The notes beneath the pieces were generated by a model. It did no database searches. It worked only from the letters and a program-made list of their open reading frames with translations, and was not told the origin of the DNA. A stretch of 64,000 nt of DNA. Source: Pseudovirgaria hyperparasitica (taxonomy: Eukaryota; Ascomycota; Dothideomycetes; Acrospermales; Acrospermaceae). Of this stretch, positions 43,663-55,796 are shown one piece after another. A program made the translations under genes and the position numbers. The number at the start of each line of letters is the position of its first letter. The stretch's first letter is position 1. Where the stretch lies: the NCBI RefSeq assembly GCF_010093815.1, contig NW_022985561.1, positions 996,045 to 1,060,044 of the forward strand, read 5' to 3'.

Positions 43663-46437
43663 TCAAAAGCCCTCCCCCCAAACCCCATCACTGGCCGTAC
43701 TCAACCTCGCACACAGACTTAAAAATACCACCGTTTCCGTAGCCGCAAGGTAATTCAGCGTATCAAGCATGATTTTAAGATGTCTACTAAAGTTTTCCTC
43801 GTACTTCTTCAGCACCTCAAACATCTTCTCCACTCTATTTGGGTCGTACGCAATTGGTGCAGTTTTACTCTTCGAGTCGATGGGTTTCTTGGATTCGGCG
43901 GCGAGAAGTTCTGGGTCGGCTTGGATGAGGTATTTCGAGAGCGAAGAGGTGAAGTGTGCGAAGAGATTGCAAGTTGCAAGGATCTTGGAGTTGACCTGGG
44001 CGTTGTTAGATCTTGTGGCTCAGCAGAATAGGGGTGTGAGAGGTAGGGGACGTACCTTGAGGAGTTTAGCATTGGTAAGCATACACTCCTTGAGACACGT
44101 AGCTAGAAAATCGACGTGGTCCTGCATTAACTCATCAACGGTTCTCTTCGGCTGGATAGGCCGATTGCCGGCCGTGTTGTGCTCTGCCACATCAGGTACC
44201 GCGAGGCGGTCCGTAAGTTTCTCCCAGTTCGGTTCGATGACCTCGGATGTACAGTAGTAGAGCAACTGCTGGATGAAGATCAACATGCGAGCGCGTAGTG
44301 TCCATGCGCGTCTTTTCCATGCCTCAATCCGCGGGTCCTTGCTACGGTGTTTCCAGGCGCGACCTTTACTATGCTCAGTCCAGCTATTTGCGAGGAGGGT
44401 TTCGAGATGGCGAAGAGACAGGAGGTAGCGAAACAAGAGTTGGTAGCGGGTGAGAGTGACACGGCTAACAACAAGAGAAAGGGGAAATGGCATGGCATAG
44501 TCGAAGACGAGGGCGTCGTAGCCAGTGAGGTCTTTGTCGTCGGTAATGGCAGGTTGCGTTGCCGGTGTGAGATAGTTTGAAATGCTGCCGTTGGGGCCAT
44601 CTTGGTCTAAACCAGTGACATTCACGATCTTCATAAGCCAATTAGCAAGGCTGACTTCATTGATGGCGACTTTGACATCTTCTTTGAACGGGTCCTCGGC
44701 AGCGACACTACCGGGCTGACGAACAACAATGTCAAGTAAAGATTGTAGCTTTCCAATATTAACTAGCTTGGCTTGTTTCCGTAGCTCAGAGTTGCTAAGT
44801 TCAAGGAAATAGGAGAAGAAATCGGAACGATCGAGGAAGAAGTAATGTTTGAGTGAGCGTAATCGTGCCGGAAGAGCGTGAGTCGTCAAAAGAAGAGTCA
44901 GTAGTTCAGAATTAGCGTAGGTGTAGGCCGAATTGACATTCTCAAGGAATCGAGGATCGTCAAAGCTCGTTGGTACGTCCTCTACTACCTTGCTAACGTC
45001 GACGCCGCCACATTCGCGGACAACGTTGAGGTATTTTCCTGCCAGTAGCACCTTATCTTTGACAGTTTCTAACTGGGGAGGTATGAGGTTGTCCCTGAGG
45101 GTGTACCGTTTCTCCCAGTATTCATCAGTATAGTCTTGGTCTAAGCGTTCTCGCTTGATACTCTTCTGCTCCTTGACGAGGAACTCGGCATGTGGATCTT
45201 TGATACCTCCATGGTGTAGCCATTCGTTAAGCATCACCATGTAAGGACGACTGGCCTCCCGTAATAGGGTAGTCAATAGTGTTTTGGCTGCCGGATCACC
45301 AGACATTGCAGCAAGCCTTTTTGTTATCAAGCCAAGAGCATTGCCTCCTTTACAGACTTTCCTGCCAGGGAGTGTGTCTCCAATAGTTCCACCTTCTTTC
45401 AACGTTTCAAGGATATTTTGTAGGTCGTCGGTCTCATCGATTGAACCATCAGAGTCATCGTCTTCTAGAATGGAATTGGCTTTCAGCAACTCAATTCCTA
45501 GGGTATACAACTGGAAAAGCATGTGGCTCGTGGGCTTCGTGTGCAAATTCAGTAAATGAAGGGTGAAGGTAGCATTCGTCATCATTTGGTGCTCGAGTTG
45601 CGCCATCAAAACAAGGTAGTCTTTTAAAAGTTTGCGTACTGCAGCACACAAGGCGTGGCTCACAGCTCCATACTCCTCTCGACTTTGAACCTCAATGAAT
45701 GCTTCTACTGCAACATAATGGGTTGCCATTTTCAGCATTGACATAGTGAGGTCTCGGAGGCTAGGGTCCAGCCCAGGTAGTATTGTAAATGAAGGGCCCC
45801 ACAATCGTTCCGTCTCATTTGCTGGATCGTATGAGTCCGCAAATCGTACGTACTCTCCTTCAAATCCCATGAAAACAAACAGTAAGTCTCCAATGATCAC
45901 AGATTCTTGCTTGTCCGAAGAGAGCTCGCTCAGTGGTTGAGGCGCTAGATTTGAGGGCGCCGTGGATGCTAAGGGAGGTATAGATATTCGAGCGCCGAGG
46001 GGAGCAGAATTATGCGGGATAATAGATACCTTGGGGTCCCACGGTAGAGCTTACATAGCATTAACATCTTGTATATGTAGCGGAGAGGATTCTATTATAC
46101 CCATGGGTTCTTCTTCATGTGTCTGTGTAGACATCGAAATTGGATCCACAAGCTTAGATGGCTTCCCCATGTCCTTGCTCTTTCTCGCATTTGGGCGATT
46201 GTCGTTGGCCGGCTTGAGAGGACTTCGAGCGGTACGGACTGCGACTGTCTGCCTGGTTGTCGTAACTTGACTACGTTCTGTCCTACGTTCCGCAACTGAT
46301 GCAGTTGCAGATTCTTTGGTAGTCCGTATGCTGTTCCGTGTTTCCAGGGTCGATTGCGCGCCCCGCTGTCGCGTCGAGCCAGTGGTGGCAGATGGCTTTC
46401 GATCATGGCCAGGAGGATTTCGAGAAAATGAGGACAT
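43663..46437 (-). CDS. SPC97: Gamma-tubulin complex component 2 (Spc97/Alp4 family)
   Basis: Core subunit of the gamma-tubulin small complex that nucleates microtubules at the spindle pole body. Minus-strand exons: 46101-46437, 44056-46049 and 43663-43995, 887 aa. The first intron (51 bases, GTATAA donor) is inferred because it joins an N-terminal basic, disordered segment to WDPKVSIIPHN. Its acceptor lies just after a TAA that would otherwise end translation. The GRIP1 region begins ESVIIGDLLFVFMGFEGEYVRF. DYLVLMAQLEHQM and FTLHLLNLHTKPTSHM are the hallmarks of GCP2 rather than GCP3. GRIP2 starts around LRSLKHYFFLDRSDFFSYF, and the C-terminal exon encodes a long helical end (EVLKKYEENFSRHLKIML). 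Confidence 0.9.
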
Positions 46438-46916
46438 TTTGAGCTAGACCATGGAGCTACAGAGTCGATTGGGACAGTTGCGCGCGCCGCGCGAAGCTGA
46501 ACATATATCGTAAAGTCAAGTCATGCTACCGACGTTTATTATGCGCGCTGTGAGCTTGACGTGTTTTGGCAGCAGATCGTCTAAAGCGGTCTAGTGCGGG
46601 GACAGCTAAATACCTAAACGTAATTTATTGATACTCAATCGACCTCATTCAGATTCATGGATCTTTGAACGTCATAATTGACTGTATATACCTGCGTGAA
46701 GGGCAGTGAGATTGCAGCACGTAACGCATAGAAAGTTATGATGTTCGATAAAATACACTCTCTCATATAGCAGATGTGGTACCTCATATTGGGCATTCTC
46801 TGCGACCATTAGACGTAAGTGGTTTGCGAGCACGAAGTCTTTACATCGAAGTCACATCAAGGGGTTTCTTCTGACTGTAACATATGCAGAGCTGAATCTT
46901 GAAATATTTGCTTTGC
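46438..46916. other. Intergenic, no gene seen
   Basis: GCP2 promoter and RNase H1 3' region. Nothing is recognised. Confidence 0.55.
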
Positions 46917-48210
46917 TTAACTTGAACCTCGCTGACCCAAGGCCAGTCTAGCACCGTTGACTGCTAGATGATCCGCTGCGACATTGCCAGGATCACTAGA
47001 ATGGCCTTTTACCCAAGTAAACTTGGTGCCTACTCTGCAATGCTGCTCTCTCATCTCAATCTTAGTTACGATGGCCTCGATGAGATCCTTGTTCTCAACA
47101 GGTTTTCTCGAAGAGTTGATCCAATTGTTCTCACGCCATTTCTGAAACCAAACGGTAACACAATTGATAGAATAGTTGCTGTCCGTTATAATCTCCACTG
47201 GTCGATCAATCGGAGCTATGTCAAGGGCGCGTTGTATCGCCGTCAGTTCCGCACGCTGGTTCGTCTGGCGTGGACCAGCGAGTGGCTCTGAAACGTTTCT
47301 ACTAGGTCTGTTAGTTAGGAGGGTGTGGTGACGAGCGCCCAAACGTACCGAGAATCACTAGGTCCGAAGAACACACCAACTCCAGCACATGCATTCTTAT
47401 TCTGGTTCCCGAGTGAACTGCCATCAGTATATATCTTCATGTATTTTTCTGGATCTTTGAGGTTTCCAGTCGGGTGGAGCTTCGTGGCGGTTCGCTGGGC
47501 CTCAGTCTTGTACACAACCTTGCCATTGTCTGGGTTGAGAATGATGCGATCGTCGAAACCATCTTCTGCATCCGAAGGCAAGGTACCAGCTCCGGCTTCA
47601 TCTTCGGCACTATCGGTTTTCAGTAGCACTTGCGTGGACGTCTTCTTCTGCCTCTTAGTCGGGGGAGGAGTCGCTACTGCATCGGGGGCGGGGTTGTCGA
47701 GTTCTACAGATACATTGGACACTGGCCCACCCGCGTTTGGTCCCGCTGCTACGAATGCTTCCGCTTCAGCTCTTGTTGTAAAACCCTTATGTTTTGGTTT
47801 AGTCCAGCCAGTGATCTGCTGGGAGGCTTCCCCCCAATCTGTGTACACCCCAGGTACCCGTCCACTTTGGACTGCATAGAATTTCTGCGCTTGGGGTGTT
47901 TTCGGAGGGGACGTAGCTTTGACGAAGGCCTCCGCTTCTGTAAGGGTAGGGAATGATTTGACTGTAGTCCCACATTAGACCCTAAGAATTCATAAAGTCG
48001 GAGTAACCCACAGGCAGCACCTTTGAAGCCCTTGATCTGATCTTGGCAGTCGGACCAACTATGATAGACACCAGGTTTCAAGCCAGTGCGGACTGCATAG
48101 AACTTTATGGCGGGAATGCGTTTGCGCTTCGTACCCGAGGACGCGTTTGAAGACGTTGCTGCTGACTTAAGGTCGCTCTTTACGCCCGAGGATGCTTTAC
48201 TGGACGGCAT
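46917..48210 (-). CDS. RNH1: Ribonuclease H1 with two hybrid-binding domains
   Basis: Cuts RNA in RNA-DNA hybrids. Minus-strand exons: 48012-48210, 47349-47961 and 46917-47298; 397 aa. ATG at 48210. Two N-terminal hybrid-binding domains are present: KFYAVRTGLKPGVYHSWSDC...GFKGAAFKSF (~35-75, spanning intron 1) and KFYAVQSGRVPGVYTDWGEA...HKGFTT (~95-140). A ~75-residue acidic/Pro linker follows. The catalytic domain shows the four carboxylates: IYTDGSS (Asp), NQRAELTAIQRAL (Glu), EIITDSNYSINCV (Asp) and AADHLAVNGA (Asp), plus VKGHSSDPGN. No obvious presequence is present, so a nuclear location is likely. All four active-site residues are intact. Confidence 0.93.
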
Positions 48211-49281
48211 AATTGCAAAAGGAGATTTGTGATATGGCAATGGGAAGACGAATCGAGAGGTCGATCTACGACCTACAGCTTTGAAAAGCTTGCAGATCCC
48301 GTGTAATATACGCGCAATGATGCGTCCTCAAAGCAGCTCAGCACTTAGTATTTCTGAGTGATGTGTTAGCTACTAGCGAGACGTTTGCACACAGACTTGA
48401 GGCTGGTTTGCTGTCAGTGTGTATTGGCTAGCGTACCTGAATATGAGTCTGATCGTTTTGCCAGCGATCTTACGCTTGAGTATACGAACAATGTTTCAGG
48501 CCTGTACACGCTGAAAAGCTCGATGCCAGCTATTCTAACATGCGAGGTTTGATACCGAGATGGACGACTGAACTGTAAACGTACGGTGATGAATTAGCGA
48601 TGGGCGAGAGATGTGGAAGTCGTTGGCTCCCTCCATCAGACCCCTCCCTACCTAGGGGTGTAGGGGGGGGGTCCTGCGTGCATTACAGGCCGGAACAGCG
48701 CCAGCAACATGCAGCCCCAACGAAGCATATTACAATCACGTTGTGCGCTATAGGACTGCTGAGCTCGTGGTGTTGTTGTCGCATTATTGTAGCCCATGAA
48801 TATCTCAAGTATGAGTGAAGACTTCTCCACGGTTGAATATCACGCGTTCGTGGCCGTCGCTACGAGGTTGAACTACGAGCTTAGCTCTGCCCCACACGTA
48901 CGTCGTCAGATGACCAACCCAGCTTCCTCCTTGTCGGCACGGAGGTAAGCCAAACAATGTAATGACGGGATGAACAACTGTATCAATGACGGCTCTGTAG
49001 TGAATCATCGTCTCACTCCCTCCGTCAGCTTCATCTGCGTCAGTTACCATCAGCAAACCATCCGAAGTTCCTTCGACACTGGCAATCTCCACGCAAACAA
49101 GATTGTCTCATCCCGCTCAAACTGGTGAATACAGTTGGCGTTTACTATTGCTTCATATCTGAATTGACCAAGCTTCAACAATCCCACTCCACTCTCGCTT
49201 GGCCTCTCCCCTGATCCTGATACAACATCGAATGAGCAGTTCTATGGGTTTGGTAGCACTTCGCCCGTAGACTGCGGCGCA
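48211..49281. other. Intergenic, 1.1 kb
   Basis: Divergent spacer between RNH1 and the DUF202 gene. A G-run near 48664-48671 and a weak minus-strand open frame (48805-49092) are the only features. Neither supports a gene. Confidence 0.5.
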
Positions 49282-49760
49282 ATGTTTGAGGTGAGCTTGT
49301 TCGCGGGAGGACCCGAACTGAAGGCTTTATTGTGAAATGCTCATCCGATCTGCAGGGACGAAGGGCTCAGGATCGTTATCACTTGCGACTCCATCGAGCT
49401 CGCTCCGTCATTCTGACTCCTGAGGAGCTCGTTGAGATAAGAGCTGCTCAGCGTACTTTTGAAGGCGCCTACATTCGAACGGCTCTCGGCCAATTCTCGT
49501 TCGCGCTCATCGTGCTCAAGGTTTTTACAGCCGAGTTCTACTCTATAGGAGCGCTTTTTGCCGTGTATGGTGCTGGTATACTCTTCACCAGCCTGTTCCG
49601 TCGGCAGCACGGGAACAAGCAGTTCTTCTCGGAAGTTGGAGACGACGGTCTGCACCGGAAGAAGCTGAGAACAAGTGGCAATATCGTGTCCATCCTCACA
49701 GCAATCAGCGTGGGAGCCTACGTGTCACTCCTGGTATTGATCCTGAAGCTCAAGCAGTAA
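49282..49760 (+). CDS. DUF202-family small membrane protein
   Basis: About 137 aa. Exon 1 is only nine bases (ATGTTTGAG, 49282-49290) with a strong donor GAG|GTGAGC; exon 2 is 49356-49760. Exon 2 has no ATG of its own near its start, so a spliced start is required, and an alternative ATG at ~49233 is possible. The conserved DUF202 core is IRAAQRTFEGAYIRTALGQFSFALIVLKVF (R-T-F...RTAL). Three membrane segments are visible: FSFALIVLKVFTAEF, YSIGALFAVYGAGILFTSLF and NIVSILTAISVGAYVSLLVLIL. Function of fungal DUF202 proteins is poorly known; relatives include the membrane part of VTC-type proteins. Confidence 0.75.
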
Positions 49761-51320
49761 AGAAAGGCCGCGTTCCTGCGAAGCTGTTTTGCTGCCCGAC
49801 AGTCGCACTGTGGTGTGTCTGGCTATGGCGAATGCAGAGGTGCATAGTTACAAGATCTTGGCCGCTTGGCTGCGTAATTTACGTTCGAGTGGATGCTCGC
49901 AATGTGTCGGAATCTTAGGCTCAAAGCATCTACTACGATTGTCACCACAAGAAAGCCAAGAACCCGTATGAAACAGCAGCAATAAGACTACCTATGATGG
50001 TGAGATACTATGTATACCACTGCGCCTTATACACGCGGCCCGAAAGGAATGAAGTCATGGACCGGCTAGCACTTCCATCTCCAGAACGCAGATCAAGCTT
50101 CGTGCTTTGTACAGGAATAGAAACATCAGCACACTAAGGCTCGAAACTTAAACCTCCTTCCTGGATTGAGTTGGAACGAGCGCAGCATCGTGCAGAAATG
50201 ATTGGCGTTGATAGGAGACGTGGAAGCTCGTGCACCAGACGGGGTTATGATGGTCCGTGGGGGTGCAGTGTGGAGAAGGCAGCAGAACCTGGCTATACAT
50301 CCCTAAAGTGAATGGTCACCATTGTGGTAGTAGACCCGGCGGTTTGACGGGGATTGTTGACAATGCGAAGTCCTAACATACAAAGAGGGCTCTTTGTCCC
50401 CAGCAGAAGTTGTAGAACATCTCGACTGCAGCCAGCGAGACCAAAGTCCCGCGTTTCAGTCCACGCAGCCCAGTCAGTTTGCCCAAGGCATTACTAGACA
50501 TTATCTCCATACTTGGCAGTGCGACGCAGCGGAGCATTCACATCCGCTCTCTACCTGATATCTCTCCGCTGGCCAGGACCATTCACTTGAAAGGTGCCAC
50601 CGATCAGCTTGGCGCAGTCACACCGAAGTCTTGCTTCCTGCCGTTTTGCCTCACCTCAGATTCAACAGTGACTCTCAGACACTGCCCGTATCGAGTCTTC
50701 CTTGCAGCATTCTAAGCTTGTTATTATAAACTGGTCCGACCTTGTCACTCCGCCGCTCGTATTTACCAAAGTCGTCGCAATTTCCCGTTGGGCGAACCGT
50801 ATATATATAGCACGGTAACATCGTATCTATCAATCTACGCTCCGCTGAGCTCCGCTGCAACACCCACCAATCCAATCTGCTTGGCCATTCACTAGGTTCC
50901 AAGTCAACCGCCCCGCTGAAAGGAATAGGTACCAGGGTACCGATTACCAAGGTACCGCCCTACGTATCGCACCCGGGGAACAGTCTGCCAAAGACGCCTG
51001 CCCAAGGACCATCGCCTGTTTAGCTTCATTCATTCTTCCATTCACAGCGTCACACTTCGGTGCGCCGCGCCTCGACTCTCGAGAGTATATATCTATGGGC
51101 AGTGGTAGTCTGCAGAGATCGGCCTTGTTCCGACTCATCGTTGAACAAGCCCGCATACACGCACGATCTGCCGCCATCAGCTCCAGTGCAAGTCAGCAAT
51201 CCTCGCCGCGGGACCTAGCCATCCGCACGCTGTTCTGGGCTGTGGCACCGGCCCAAGCCAAGCGACCCACAGCTGCAGCTGCTTTAGATCCGGCCAGTGC
51301 CACGCGCGCCCTAGCCCACA
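49761..51320. other. Long intergenic / PFK-2 upstream region (1.6 kb)
   Basis: No gene is supported. TATATAT at 51086-51092 is a plausible TATA box ~230 bases before the PFK-2 ATG. Three GGTACC sites lie close together at 50.93-50.96 kb. Confidence 0.5.
51086..51092 (+). promoter_or_regulatory. Putative TATA box of the PFK-2 gene
   Basis: TATATAT lies ~230 bases before the ATG at 51321 and ~3 bases before an upstream ATG (51095) whose 94-codon frame overlaps the start. Confidence 0.35.
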
Positions 51321-53610
51321 ATGCCGTTCCTCAAACCGGAGCCTGTCGAGGTGACTCTTCTTCCACCTCGACTCAATAATAATCCTCAACAACATACATC
51401 ACGGTCCTATACAACCTCCAAGCATTCTGCCGTTGCCAAATCGGTCTTAATGAGCAAGCTTCTTACGCCTACCTCTGCGCCTTTCATTACGGAATCCGAA
51501 GTACCCGCCCAGCCTCACGCTTCCTATGACTCCACTGTAGCACAACCTGTTCGACCTGTGTCGCATTCCTCACCGGCGCTTCTTCCAGACTCAAAGCCCT
51601 CGCGACCTCTTCCCTACAAGCCTGTACGACAACAGAGCTACAACATAGCTCCACTCGGGATCAAAGATGGCGTTGGTGCTGCGCTCACGGATACGCCTAT
51701 GATATCGATTCCCCCAAGCCCCAAACTGTGAGCGAACCCTGAGATAAATTGTCAAGACATACGCCACGGTGCAATACTGACAAACAAAATAGGTCTGCGC
51801 TGAAGACTGGCTCTGGCGCGTCGACTCCGCGCATTCGACCTACGACTCTCGACATCCCTGGCTTGACTAAATCTAAAGTCTCACCAGATGGGAAGATATC
51901 GCAACGAGACATTGGATCCAAGCTTGTCATTGTTATGGTCGGACTGCCTGCTAGAGGAAAGAGCTATATCACGAAGAAGATCACCAGATATTTGAATTGG
52001 CAACAGCACAACACACGCATCTTTAATGTGGGAGAGCGTCGACGCATCGCCGCCAGTGGTGGTTCTTTCAGTCGATCAGCCTCGTCAGTCCCCATGTCAA
52101 TACCTAATGTCAATGTTCCTATGGATGATGTCCATCGCGCTGCCACAATCCTGGTAAATGGTGTGGCTATGGCTGAACAAATGGAAACACTGTCACTTCC
52201 AAGTCCAGCACATGATCCAGACAATCCATTGGCTTACGTCACCTCTCAAGTCATTGCTGATGACTCTCAAAATGATTCTATGGATCAGTCCGCGAACTTC
52301 TTCGACCCTGGGAACAGCAAGGCCGCAGCTATTCGTGAGCAAGCCGCCAAAGATACTTTAGATGAACTACTAGAGTACATCTTCAACGAAGGGTCCGTTG
52401 GTATCTTTGATGCCACAAATAGTACTCTAGCCCGTAGGAAATGGGTTATGCAGTATATTCGTGATCGCGCTGGACCAGAACTAAATGTTCTGTTCCTTGA
52501 AAGTCTGTGCCTGGACGAAAATTTACTAGAATCGAACATGCGCTTGAAGCTTTCAGGGCCTGATTACCAAGGCAAAGATCCTGTTGCAGCGCTGGCAGAT
52601 TTCAAACAGAGAGTCGCGATGTACGAGAAGACTTACGTGCCACTCGGCGAGTACGAGGAAAAGAACAATATGCCCTATGTTCAAATGATAGATGTTGGTC
52701 GCAAAGTCATCTCGCATCAGATCAATGGGTTCTTGTCTTCTCAGACTGTCTACTACCTACTTAACTTCAATCTCGCTCCCCGGATGATCTGGATCACTCG
52801 ACATGGGCAGTCTATGGACAATGTCCGTGGTAAAATTGGAGGTGATGCGGAACTAAGCAAGAATGGTCATCGCTACTCTAAAGCCATGGCCAGATTTATC
52901 GAAGCCAAGCGAGCGGAATGGGAGATTCGACAAGAGGATAAGATTGCTCATACACATTTTCCGCCGCATCCAGGTGACCATACGCCGCCAAATCCTCATT
53001 ATTGTCCTACCGAGCATCGTGATCAGCCCAAAAACTTTTGTGTCTGGACATCCATGCTCAAGCGCAGCATTGAATCAGGCCAATACTTCGAAGAGAACGA
53101 CTTCTATGAAGTCAAGCAAATGCGCATGCTGAACGAACTATATGCTGGGGAGATGGAGGGCATGACTTATGAGCAGATCCGCGAGGACCATAAGGCAGAG
53201 TTTGAGCTTCGAGTTCAGGACAAGATGGCGTATCGATATCCAGGCCCAGGAGGTGAAGGATACCTAGATGTCATCAATCGCCTCCGACCCGTCATTGTCG
53301 AACTTGAACGCATGACTGACCATGCTCTTCTCATCACGCATCGATCGGTCGCGCGAGTTCTCCTCGCATACTTTAAGAATCTCCCACGAGACAATGTGGC
53401 AGATTTAGATTGCCCTCTTGGCATGTTGTACATGCTCGAACCTGTAAGCCTTGAACATGCTATTGAAACTGACTGACGCTAATTGTACTTTAGAAACCGT
53501 ACGGTGTCGAGTTCCATGCTTTCCGCTACAATTCGGAGACAGACTGGTTCGACGACCTCCCGGAGTACGAATTGCATCGCACTACGACTATGCAACAATT
53601 CGCTCAGTAG
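51321..53610 (+). CDS. 6-phosphofructo-2-kinase / fructose-2,6-bisphosphatase
   Basis: Makes (and possibly degrades) fructose 2,6-bisphosphate, the main activator of glycolysis. Exons 51321-51727, 51793-53443 and 53494-53610, 724 aa. Residues 1-170 are a disordered S/P/T-rich regulatory extension. The kinase domain begins KLVIVMVGLPARGKSYITKKI (P-loop ~185) and FNVGERRR. It is interrupted by ~85 extra residues (SGGSFSRSASSVPM... to ...IREQAAKDTLDELL) before GSVGIFDATNSTLARR. The phosphatase half has the intact catalytic ITRHGQSMDNVRGK (His ~472), MLNELYAGEMEGMTYEQI and ITHRSVARVLLAYF (~649), so, unlike yeast Pfk26, no catalytic loss is evident. A C-terminal KPYGVEFHAFRY matches family ends. 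Confidence 0.93.
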
Positions 53611-54672
53611 AGTCATTGCATTCTGTACAACTTCTCCTCCTCTATCCTCTGCTTGAGATATCCGAATGAGTAGTCCCATCACGCTACCAAGAGTAACAAT
53701 CAAAGCTCTTTCGCAACTTATTTCCCGTTTACATGACGCTACCTTACCCTTGGTGCCACATTCTTGTATTGTTTTACTCTTGTATTGTCCTGACCAAGTC
53801 CTTATCTCTGGCGTTGGGTTATCGGCGCAGGCATCCACCAAGAGCTGGTACGAGCAAACACTGCAGGGGATACTGGCGGCGTTACTTGGGTTTCCTTCAT
53901 TTGACTTGTGCCTCCTTTCCGGAAACAAAGCGATGCAAGCTGTGTGATCGATTTGTTTGTGTCAGTCTATAGAAGTGCTTCCATAGACTTGATATCACGG
54001 CCTTGAGCGGCTCGCTCGACAGAAAAGGAGTCTGATTGCTTGTACGACTGGTTTCTCGGGACTGTGAAAAGTATTGGACTGCTCATCGCATGCTATGCAT
54101 TGAAAATGTTGACGTCATTGCAGTTATAAAATACTGATTGAATAGAGAGTGAGCACTTCTTTGCTAAGAAGATTGAGGTATTCAAGTTCGAAATGCGTGA
54201 ACCAATGCAAGGGACGATCTTTTCATGTTTGGCATGCGTCATGATCTCGACGAGCGCTACGCGATGACTATGGCTCAATTTAAACTTGCTAAGTCTCGCA
54301 ATAGTATTGACGTTCTATGTATGAATTTACTTGTGTGTCTGCTTTGACTACTACCCGAAGCCATGCTCGTGAAGTCCGCGACACGAACTCAGGAGACATT
54401 ATCGCTTAGCCGGGGAGCTCTGACCAATCGTATGGCGCTTTAGCTAAGCAGCTGTTGAGCCAAAGCCAACGACCGAAACTTTAGCTTAGCTTCGCTCGCT
54501 CCTCTTCGAAACCTGGCCCTCTATCCAACGACCTCATCACCACTTCTTCGCCCACAGCATCACCACCCGCCGCGCTCGACATACGCATCAATTGGCCGTC
54601 ACTCGGCCCAATACAAGCTTCTTCTTTCCCATCGCCAATCCTCTCCTCTCTCCACTCCTTCATCGCCCAATC
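53611..54672. other. Intergenic, 1.1 kb
   Basis: PFK-2 3' region and COX5 promoter. Open frames here look random. Short pyrimidine-rich tracts precede COX5. Confidence 0.5.
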
Positions 54673-55486
54673 ATGCTTTCCTCCAGCCTCATCCGGGCCT
54701 CCAGCTCGACAATTGCTGCGACCGGCCTGCGACGTGCAGCTATCTCCCGTGCGACCCCATCATTATGCGTGCAGGAACTTCGACAGACTCGCCAGGCCCA
54801 TGCAATCTCGAACCCAACGCTCGCGAACATTGAGAAACGGTGGGAGGAGATGCCGCCGCAAGAGCAGGCGGATCTGTGGATGGCTCTGCGCGATCGAATG
54901 AAGGTGGACTGGAAAGAAATGACGCTGCAAGAAAAGAAAGCCGGTGCGTACAACTCATCCTCAGGCAATAGGAGTCTCAAAATGATGGTTTTGTGGATGG
55001 AAGTATCTTATATATAGATGAGCGAATTCGAGCACATTTCGGAGTTTGAGAGCTAACTGCCGATCCTTAACAGCGTACTGGATTGCATTTGGTCCCCATG
55101 GCCCACGCACTCCCCCACCCCCGGGTCAGGGTTGGAGAGTCTTTGTCGGTACTACTCAGGCCATTGTAGTCTCACTTCTGATCTTCGCTGCAACCCGCAT
55201 GTTCGCCCGGGATCCCCCTCGCACAATGACCAAGGAATGGCAAGCCGCTTCAGAAGAATATATGAGGGTACGTGAACACATTATCCTCCTCTCAAACTAT
55301 ACATACACCCAAGCAGCCAGTCGCTATTCATCGAATTTACAATCAATCAATCAAAGATACTGGGGTGTACTAATGTATCGACAGGAGAATAACATGGAGC
55401 CTATCTCTGGTTTCCCAGGTATGCTCCAGCAGAGCAAGGCTAGCGGCAAGTCGCCTGAGGAGCATGCTGCCCCTGAAGAAGAGTAA
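54673..55486 (+). CDS. COX5: Cytochrome c oxidase subunit IV/V (COX5 family)
   Basis: Nuclear-encoded inner-membrane subunit of respiratory complex IV. Exons 54673-54943, 55074-55267 and 55385-55486, 188 aa. The first ~44 residues (MLSSSLIRASSSTIAATGLRR...) are a basic, Ser/Arg-rich mitochondrial presequence ending near RQAHAIS. ANIEKRWEEMPPQEQADLWMAL and DWKEMTLQEKKAAYWIAFGPHG are family hallmarks before the helix GTTQAIVVSLLIFAATRMF. The last exon, REN-NMEPISGFPG onward, is the usual C-terminal segment with a short acidic end. The two introns are 130 and 117 bases, longer than most here. Confidence 0.94.
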
Positions 55487-55780
55487 TCACTTCATATCTT
55501 TGTTTACAAAAGACCAATTCATCTTCTCCTTGCGTCAGCTTACTTGTCACAATATCGCGTTATGGAAAGCTAGAAAAGCGTTTTGGTACGAGAGGGAAAG
55601 CTTCTCGTCGGACGTACAGATGTGAGACGGGAAAAGGGACGGGACGAAGACGGGAAGTAGTGTCGTAAATTACCTAGGCCGCTGTACAGAAATCTAGAAA
55701 GGCTTGTTCAAACTGCATCTTTTCTTCAATATCAGTTGCTATTCATAACATATCAACAACTTGGCCACATGCCAGTGCTC

Positions 55781-55796
55781 ATATATATATATATAT
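55781..55796. repeat. AT microsatellite
   Basis: Eight AT units downstream of COX5. Confidence 0.8.

Noticed and set aside
48805-49092. Minus-strand open frame between RNH1 and the DUF202 gene
   Set aside because: No ATG after the preceding stop in good context and no family features; possible relic at most.
51095-51379. 94-codon frame overlapping the PFK-2 start
   Set aside because: Its ATG lies three bases after the likely TATA box, so it is probably not in the mRNA. Sequence is Ala/Ser-rich without family features.
53479-53928. 149-codon minus-strand frame after PFK-2
   Set aside because: Partly antisense to the last PFK-2 exon; no motif.
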